This document shows positions 56,666-64,000 of a DNA stretch of 64,000 nt, one piece after another. The notes beneath the pieces were generated by a model that made no database searches, was not told the origin of the DNA, and saw only the letters and a list, made by a program, of their open reading frames with translations. The stretch's first letter is position 1. Each line of letters opens with the position of its first letter. Both the position numbers and the translations under genes were made by a program. Source of the stretch: Phoronis australis (taxonomy: Eukaryota > Phoronida > Phoronidae); assembly GCA_002633005.1 (NCBI GenBank), contig NMRA01000069.1, positions 634,233 through 698,232 on the forward strand, read 5' to 3'.

Positions 56666-58500
56666 AGCTTTTCATCAGATAAACAGAGAATGCGCGTCTT
56701 TCATTTCCAATGTTGTACATGCCATAAAACCTGCTTTATAAAGTCATTGTCTCACAATTATTCATATGAAACTATACCTTTTTCTTTAAGGTTAGGCCGG
56801 ATCTTCGTTTATTTAATGAGTATGTGATGTCCCAGCAAAAATGTACCCGCAGTGCATGGTGTTCTATTTAACGCTACGTGATAACGATCAGCGAAACAGA
56901 ATTAGTTCTCTGGTAACGGCTATTCGTTATTTGTTCAGTACTCACTAATGTCGTCAATATAGGCCTTTTGAAATTGACATCCCAGGTAGTTCTAACCCCA
57001 GTTGACCTGTGTAAGTAAACACAACTTAATAAAGGCTGATAACGTATTGTTTTATCGACCCTTGTGTATTCTGAAGAGGCGAACTCTGAATAATTTTTGC
57101 GATAAATCCAGACATGCAGGATTTGACCCTGCGGTTTAAAAGCAACTGTTGGTTGACTTAGCTTGATAATAGCATTAACCACGAAACTATAGCTCTCACA
57201 TCTTTCTTTAGTTAGAGGATGTTTGTTTCAAGTTTCAGGTGCTTGTTACGAAGTTTTAAGTTAAGTAATACAGCATCGTCTGTTTCGTGTTTCGTCTGTT
57301 TTTCTTTGACGCTCTGGTATTTGAGTAAGCTGAAATGGAAATTACATATTTCAAATTGTAGTATTGATCTTCCGACAACTCATTTCAAAAATCTTTGTAG
57401 AGTCACGTTGCGTCTAATTTTAAAATAAAAATGGTATAAATAAAAAGTTACTGTTATCGCCACTTCAATGTTTAATTGATACACATCATAACGTTTCAGT
57501 GATAACAGGCCTAAACAGTTTAAAGGATAACAGCATAGTGACCAAGTCAACCAAAATTTTTTTACCAAACAAACATAATGCGTGTAACTATAGTATGAGC
57601 AGTATAGTGTTACAAAATTATTGAAAATAAATTACTTATTCCTCATTATCACAGTCAGTGAAGATTTAAGAGTTCAGTTAATTGCAACACAGTATAGTTC
57701 AGTAGCAGCCCTTCGTAAACACAAACTACTCGTTGAAAACACGACTAAACTTTTTGTTTGAAAGCTTGATACAGAGTCGCTCGTAGTGTCGAAACAATCT
57801 CCATTCTTCAGGTGTGCAGCTATGTAGTAAAACACCGTGAGGCATAAAAACAATTCATTCATGTATAACACCAGCTACATTTCGAGACTGCCAGGCATGT
57901 GTCGTCATCAGACAATAATTGTGGAATGAACATATGGAAAACATTATCACGCGCACAACATTTTTACTACTGAGCGAAACGCCGACCACATTTAAGCATC
58001 CTTACCACGGACTATTTCCAAAGCAAGTGACAGGACGGGCCGGGACCGAGTGTCTACAGGGTTACTTCGTCCTTTGACGATCAGTTACTCCTCACTCCGT
58101 TCGTCCGCGGCGCTAGTGCCGGTTGTCTGTGGTTTGAGTTATGGTTTTGAGTTTTTCGTGCTGGTAAGATTTCTGTGGCTTGTGTGGTATAGCGTGTGCG
58201 CGTGGTAAGAATGTGATTCTTACCACGGTGTAAAACAAATTTTCGTTCAAGTAGCCTAACTCAGAATTGCAGACGTCTTCTAGCGTGTTGCCTAGGTCAT
58301 TTATTTTTGTTTGTTGTCAAATGTCAAGTGATACATTCGCTGGATGTTTATTGTAATTTTTCTGTGTTGATGATAGGATGCTGCCACATGTATTGGTACC
58401 GTAATTTATGTATGTTTTTTGTCATCGTGCGTTGTCTTTGGACATTTGCAAGCTGATAGAAAAGGCCCGCAATTTTGAGATAGATAACACTAAATAGGAA
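56666..58500. other. No recognisable gene; one retroelement-end-like motif
   Basis: The minus strand at about 57865-57910 reads 'gtctgatgacgacacatgcc' then 'tggcagtctcgaaatgt'. A CTGATGA ... CGAAA pair like this occurs in ends of Penelope-like and related elements and can be part of a hammerhead core. The rest is unassigned. Confidence 0.4.
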
Positions 58501-58640
58501 ACAGACCTTGCTAAAAAGCAAGACTTAGCGAGATTACGTGTGACATTGTTGTGCATTTTAAAAAAGAACACGTGATTGTAGCTAGTAGTCCTAGACATAT
58601 GAGACCTCTAGACAATGGTCCTTGTGCTACTGAACTCTAA
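58501..58640 (-). mobile_element. MITE family A, copy 6 (decayed)
   Basis: 'agaccttgctaaaaagcaag', 'cttagcgagattacgtg' and 'gaacacgtga' match the complement of the family interior. The right part is scrambled, and only one end is partly preserved. Confidence 0.65.
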
Positions 58641-60740
58641 CCCGGATACACGTAAAGTGGTATTTTGTCGAGGAGGTACAAATGAGTATCCACGTGATTT
58701 GAACTTCGACACAAGTAAAACAATAACAGGACAATTTCATCGCAAAGCTTATGCATTTCGATGAGTCTTTCGGAGCTGGTAGACTTGGACCACCGTAAGC
58801 AGATACCACTGCTTTTAGTGGAATCCGTCAGGAAAATTGGTAAGCTGTGTTAAATTGCGCCATACGACGATTCGTAGTCTCCCTTTTCGATACGACGTCC
58901 CGGAGAGTTTGGGAGATGTTAACGTAACCTACTTCCTGCTTGACATATTTAGCCAGTTTTAGATCGGTTCATAGTCCAACTAATAAACATCGGCAGCTGC
59001 ATAACGTTGTCCCTCTCATTTGAGGACTTATATCCATGATATACATGACATCATTTTGGATTTGTTTAACTGTGTATTTCACATGTTCAAGGTTTTAGTT
59101 TCCATCAGTGCAGAAACTTGCCGAAATTTGCGCCCGTTTGCGGGCTCCAATCCTTTCTTTAGCCAGGAAAATATAATATCTATTCTTGTTCTTCGCCAAA
59201 TGTCTCTCCTGGTGATCATATCTTTGAGCTTGTGCTGAGCATAGGTGTGATTACCCTCATTATGAACAATATAAACATGTTTTGGTACCATAGGATAAGT
59301 GTCATCAGCATGTGAAGAATTTCTAGCTTACAGTGGTCACCACTCAGATTCCCTCCTAAGCCCCATACAACTTTTATGATGCGTATTCAGCACGCCATTT
59401 GTGTTGATGTAGATCTGAGCTAATGAAGTGGAAGGTAATTATAATAGTTATCGCTTCTTAGCAGTGATGGTTGGTATTACACCCAAATTGGCTTTCTGTG
59501 GCATTTGCACAAAGTTAAAACCTGCTGCAATGTGGAGAGTAGTTTTAACTTGGTACATTTTAACTATTACAAAAAGACTGAAAAGTTAATTTGCGTTGAT
59601 CTTGACAAAGGACCACTTCCCAAAGGAACATTGGTTCTAAATATGTTTCATATATCTGTTTTCATTACTTTATTTTTAATACTCCTGTCTACTTGCACAG
59701 TCGTTTATCTTCAATCGTACCCAATGTTCATAGTTTTTAGCTTAATAGTTCATCGATTTTTAAAAATCGAAAACTAAACTTGGTTGTTTTTTCCATCTGA
59801 ATACCGCTGTGGTATTTATTTTTAATGAAAACTGTTGGTTAATGCATTTTGAAAATTCGCTACTATATGAACTGGAAGGAAAGTTTACTATAGTTTATGG
59901 TCGGGTAATTACTCTTAATTGGATCTTGCTCGCACCGGAAAATGGGGTTATCATAACTGAGTCCAACTCTGGTGCCGCGCTCTCTTTGATTCTAATAAAA
60001 GTCACGCATAGCTTTAGAAATGCGTGACTTTCGTGTAAGCATATTATTCATGGCGTGAGGGCAAGTAGAATAGACAAGTCGCTCTTTATTCATTAGAAAC
60101 TGGTTCTCGATAGCCATTTGTAAGAGGGACCTGCCCATCCAACTTTTACCTGTCATCAGTTATAAAAAGTCCTCGTAAACTGACTAAATCTACTTTTCAA
60201 CAACGACACATTCGATACAGGTGGTTAAGTGAAAACGCACGTTTTAATACGTGCCATTATAATCGACACATTTCCTCGTCAAATTTAATGTGCTTTGAAA
60301 GGACATACAGTTCGTTATTGCTTGAGGTCAGGCTCTGTAATCTTCGTGTCTATTCACATGTGCAGTGCAGACTGTCTTCTTTCCCGTATGAGAACGTTGA
60401 AACTAATTTCAATGCACAAAGTGGTCTAAATCAAAATTTGTTTCTTTAACCAAAGGTTGTATGGTTACAAAAGTTGTGAACCGGGAATTGTCAAAATGAT
60501 ATTACGCGCTGTTTTGAGGACTCAAGCCAGTTTTCGTTCTATCACATGTTGGCGCCAATCTTGAACTATAAAAACAGGAATCAGTTAAAAACTCATTACA
60601 CCCATATTGGTTCAGGAAGTAAATGTAAGATCATGATACAAACTATTTAATTCTTTTTTCAATTAATTCACTTAATCCTCCTACACACAAAGGCGGAGAG
60701 TCAGTTAACCTCAAGCCAGTACAATCTTTAACCCTGTCAG
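58641..60740. other. No recognisable gene
   Basis: The 90-codon frame 59505-59777 ends in a hydrophobic segment (ISVFITLFLILLSTCTVVYL) but has no coding support. An inverted 'aaagtcacgca ... tgcgtgacttt' hairpin lies at about 59998-60031. Confidence 0.45.
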
Positions 60741-61673
60741 TTTTATTTTTATGAATTTTGAAGGTCTGACTGAAAGTGATGAACTAGGCTATGCAGATGG
60801 ACAGGATGAGGGTGAACTGTTTGTTATCCTGTTTGAAGTTCTCTGTCAAAATGGGGATCACTTCCTACGGCTCCAGAATCAAGATCTCCCGTGTCTCGTC
60901 AGTGATACTGACGTGGTGCCTCAAGTCCTCGTCACATTGAACCATGGTAAGTGTTGAACCCTATCTCAAACTTTCCTTGAAGATGAAAAATACATTCTTT
61001 GACTGACCTACTTTTCACAGTGTCCTGACTTAATCAACATGAGACATCCAGCACTTATATTTGCCTTTTTTGACGATTTCGTGGTATCAGAATTGCTACT
61101 TAAGACGCAGTGATACAGGTTTTCCTGCATTACATTGATAAATTATTAATAAAGAGGTTATAGAATAGTGACTAGTGCACTTGCATGAGAAGAAGCATTG
61201 TGGGATAAATTCCTTAGAATGAGAGTGATGCGATGGTATTTCAGGATGGCCCTATTAATGTGAGAACACAAAAGTTACTTCCACTTTGTTCACTGTCAAA
61301 CTCAAGAGCAACTAGCTTTCTTTTCTTTACCTACATTAATTAATTTTTTAGCACATTGATCATTAAATTTTCTTTTTGCATTTTGAAATAGTCTCTTTAA
61401 ATGTTTGATCAGGAGCTTATCATGTTATCTTACTACATGCTGTTACTACTTAACTAAACCGTTTTTGTAGGTGACATAATACAGATAGCAGATCGGTTCA
61501 TTCGTTATGTTGGACCGGATGGCTCGTTTCGTGGACTGGCGCCACCCAAACCAAGGCGCTCTCAGTTTGTGGATAGTGGAGATGACCTGAACAGCTGTGA
61601 TGATGAGGTTTTGACGTCGTTCATGAAACAAACCTTGAAGTTTTTGCACTTGTTAGAGGCTATTAACTTTTAA
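60741..61673 (+). CDS. Two-exon gene fragment, FHA-like C-terminal half
   Basis: Exon 1 runs to 60946, with a near-consensus donor (ATG/GTAAGT). The 524-bp intron ends in TTTTTGTAG, and exon 2 is 61471-61673 with a TAA stop. The frame runs straight across the junction (phase 1), and no stop interrupts either exon. Exon 1 is preceded by a possible acceptor at 60739-60740, so more exons may lie upstream; ATG at 60751 would give about 132 residues. The junction region reads VTLNHG/DIIQIADRFIRY, resembling the 'L.HGD.I.I.DR.FRY' end of FHA (phosphothreonine-binding) domains such as that of Ki-67. The N-terminal FHA signatures are not seen. The gene may be partial or decayed; exon 2 could also splice onward before the stop. 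Confidence 0.4.
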
Positions 61674-61908
61674 AGGTCATTTGTGACCCTAAAAATAACC
61701 AAATTGACTCTAAGCACTGTCTTCCAAAAGGTTGTTAGGAATTGTTTCCAGAATCTTCCGCTCTTGCATTAGGGGCTTACCATTTTCATAAAAAAATTGC
61801 AAAAATTAAATTTAGAAAACTCCTTTGCCTGCTTCGTTGTGTTTCGACGGAAGTGAAAACTAACGGTGGCGCCTCCTAAAGAGCTGGTTCATAGAGCAGA
61901 CCTTTGTT

Positions 61909-63894
61909 ATGGGCCCACATATTTATATGTGGACGCATTATGCCGTCATCTCCGTCCGTACGGGCGGCATGCGTCCGGCGTCTGGCGTCCGGCGTCCGCT
62001 GCTGTGTCTCCAAAACCCTTTGACATATGTTCATGAAATTTAGCACATATGTTCCATTCATGAATGGGACGGCTTGTGCGAACTTTCGGACGGATCGGAC
62101 TACCGGTGTGCCCCCTAGGGGAAATTTTAGTTTTTTACGCTTACCTTTGTATCTTCAAAAGTCCTGAACGGATTTTCATGAAATTTGGTATGTAGGCACT
62201 TATTAGTGAGGTGACGCTATCCTCCTGTTTTCAGATGGATTCGACATAGTTTGCGCCACCTAGTGGCCATTTTTAGTGTTTTCGAGTGTTTTTGTGCGTC
62301 AACCCCTCTATTAACCAAACCGCTCAAAGGATGATTGTGAAAATTGGCATGTATTTGGTTACTATGTAGAGGACGGTTAACAATGATTTTCCGAGGATTT
62401 CGACTACTGAGGCGCCCCCTAGTGGCAGTTTTTTTTTTTCGCCTATGGCTGTATCTCCTAAACCGTGTGCAGGATTTTTACGAAATTGTGTAAGTATATT
62501 TATATGATGTTAACAACGGATCATGACGACTTTCGCACGGATTTGATTACCGGTGTGCCCCCTAGTGGCAATTTTAGTTTTTTACGCTTACCTTTGTATC
62601 TTCAAAAGTCGTGAACGGATTTTCATGAAATTTGGTATGTAGGCACCTATTAGTGAGATGACGCTATCCTCCTGTTTTCAGATGGATTCGACATAGTTTG
62701 CGCCACCTAGTGGCCATTTTTAGTGTTTTCGAGTCTGTTTTTGTGCGTCCACCCCTCTATCAACCAAACCGCTCAAAGGATGATTGTGAAAATTGGCATG
62801 TATATGCTTACTATGTAGAGGATGGTTGACGATGATTTTCCGACGATTTCGACTACTGTGGCGCCTCCTAGTGGCAGTTTTGTTTTTTTGCGCCTATGGC
62901 TGTATCTCCTAAACCGTTCGCAGGATCTTTACAAATTGTGTAAGTATATTTATATGATGTTAACAACGGAAGATGACGACTTTTGGTCGGATCCGACTAC
63001 CGGTGTGCCCCCTAGTGGCAATTTTAGTTTTTTACGCTTACCTTTGTATCTTCAAAAGTATTGAACGGATTTTCATGAAATTTGGTATGTAGGCACCTAT
63101 TAGTGAGATGACGCTATCCTACTGTTTTCAGATGGATTCGACGTAGTTTGCGCCACCTAGTGGCCATTTTTACTGTTTTCGAGTCTGTATTTTTGCGTCC
63201 ACCCCTCTATCAACCAAACCGCTCAAAGGATGATTGTGAAAATTGGCGTGTATGTGCTTACTATAAGGAAGACAGCTGACAATGATTTTCAGACGATTTG
63301 GACTACTGTGGCGCCTCCTAGTGGCAGTTTTTTTTTTTTGCGCCCATGGCTGTATCTCCCAAACCGTTTGCAGGATCTTTACTAAATTTAGCAAGTGTAT
63401 TTATGTGATGTTGACAACGGACGATGACGACTTTAGGATGATTCTGACTACCGGTATGCCTCTAGTGGCAATTTTAGTATTTGCCTCTAGTGGCAATTTT
63501 AGTATTTTACATTGACCTCTGTATTTTCATAGGTCTTCAGGTGTATACTTTGTGTTACTTCGTGACTATGAAGGAAAAGTTCCAAGTAGAAATTTGTTTC
63601 TGGCATTCTAATGCTGTGCTAATCTCGTATGTTGGTAAATTTGTTTTTAATTCTATGTTTCTGTGGTGCTTTAAGCAACTGATGCATAGGATGTGCTTGT
63701 ATTATGAAGATCACTCACATTTTGCCCCTAGCCTATTCAGACAATGACCATGCCTTTCCATTTTGCAAAGTACAACATACTACATATATGCCCTCTACTG
63801 GCCACTTTATGGTACCAATAAACAACCCTAGAAGGATACCGTGTACGGTGCAATTGTGGGCGCATTTCAATGCTCTGCGTTGCTCTTGTTGTTA
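61909..63894 (+). mobile_element. CCTAGTGGC-repeat element (element E), copy 3, longest
   Basis: The left end is 'acatatttatatgtggac' then 'gccgtcatctccgtccg' and reiterated 'gcgtccg' words. The right end is 'aatgctctgcgttgctcttg' (complement of 10511-10545). The core CCTAGTGGC or a variant recurs at 62114, 62259, 62418, 62571, 62706, 62867, 63011, 63156, 63317 and 63461, giving a ~150-bp sub-period inside a ~448-bp higher-order unit. Sequence at about 63540-63780 does not match the repeat and may be another insert. Frames over this stretch reflect the tandem repeat, not a gene. Confidence 0.8.
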
Positions 63895-64000
63895 TAGAGC
63901 TTGCTTGAAGAAGTTAACCCTTCATACAGTAACATTGTCGTACTAAAGCCCACTGCTTTTTGAGTCCAACAGAAATACCGATTCTGACAGCGGAAAAATG

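Noticed and set aside
62822-63394. Several frames of 70-80 codons
   Set aside because: They repeat with the ~448-bp unit and have counterparts on both strands, so they reflect the repeat and not a gene.

Overview
This is a repeat-rich piece of an animal nuclear genome. Coding potential is sparse, spliceosomal GT/AG sites are visible, and there are several non-LTR retrotransposon lineages, many short terminal-inverted-repeat (TIR) elements, microsatellites, and copies of metazoan families (apolipoprotein L-like, GT31 glycosyltransferase, HARBI1 and THAP domains). Expanded APOL-like and GT31 genes together with CR1-like, I-like and Kolobok-like elements suggest a marine invertebrate, perhaps a deuterostome (amphioxus, hemichordate or echinoderm). 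That is inference; the species cannot be fixed from the sequence alone.

Layout. 1-18.5 kb is a decayed head-to-tail array of a ~1.85-kb unit that runs off the left edge and is broken by at least five later insertions: a CCTAGTGGC-repeat element at 5.1 and 10.5 kb, a Penelope-like end at 8.8 kb, a Kolobok-like TTAA transposon at 13.3 kb, and a long-TIR element at 17.1 kb that itself carries two MITEs. 18.5-23.2 kb holds a decayed LINE reverse transcriptase, several MITEs and a 3-copy tandem repeat. 23.3-24.1 kb is an intact APOL-like coding exon. 24.4-29.1 kb holds microsatellites, a LINE scrap, a minisatellite and three tandem ~0.86-kb units, each with a tRNA-like pol III box pair; two carry a near-perfect hairpin. 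30.3-32.6 kb is a second Kolobok-like element, inverted relative to the first. 32.9-34.7 and 42.7-45.2 kb are two copies of one dispersed repeat.

35.3-36.5 kb (minus strand) is an intact single-exon beta-1,3-galactosyltransferase-like gene, the best gene in the window. 41-53 kb is a transposon graveyard: an L1/Tx1-type LINE fragment, an LTR-retrotransposon gag/protease relic, and a CR1-like LINE cut by a foldback element, a MITE and a second (I-like, RNase H-bearing) LINE. 56.2-56.7 kb is a HARBI1-type transposase scrap. 60.7-61.7 kb is a probable two-exon gene fragment resembling the C-terminal half of an FHA domain. 61.9-63.9 kb is the longest CCTAGTGGC-repeat element.

The two confident host genes (APOL-like and GT31) have no visible functional link. 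Most of the remaining sequence is mobile DNA whose insertion order can be read from the nesting.
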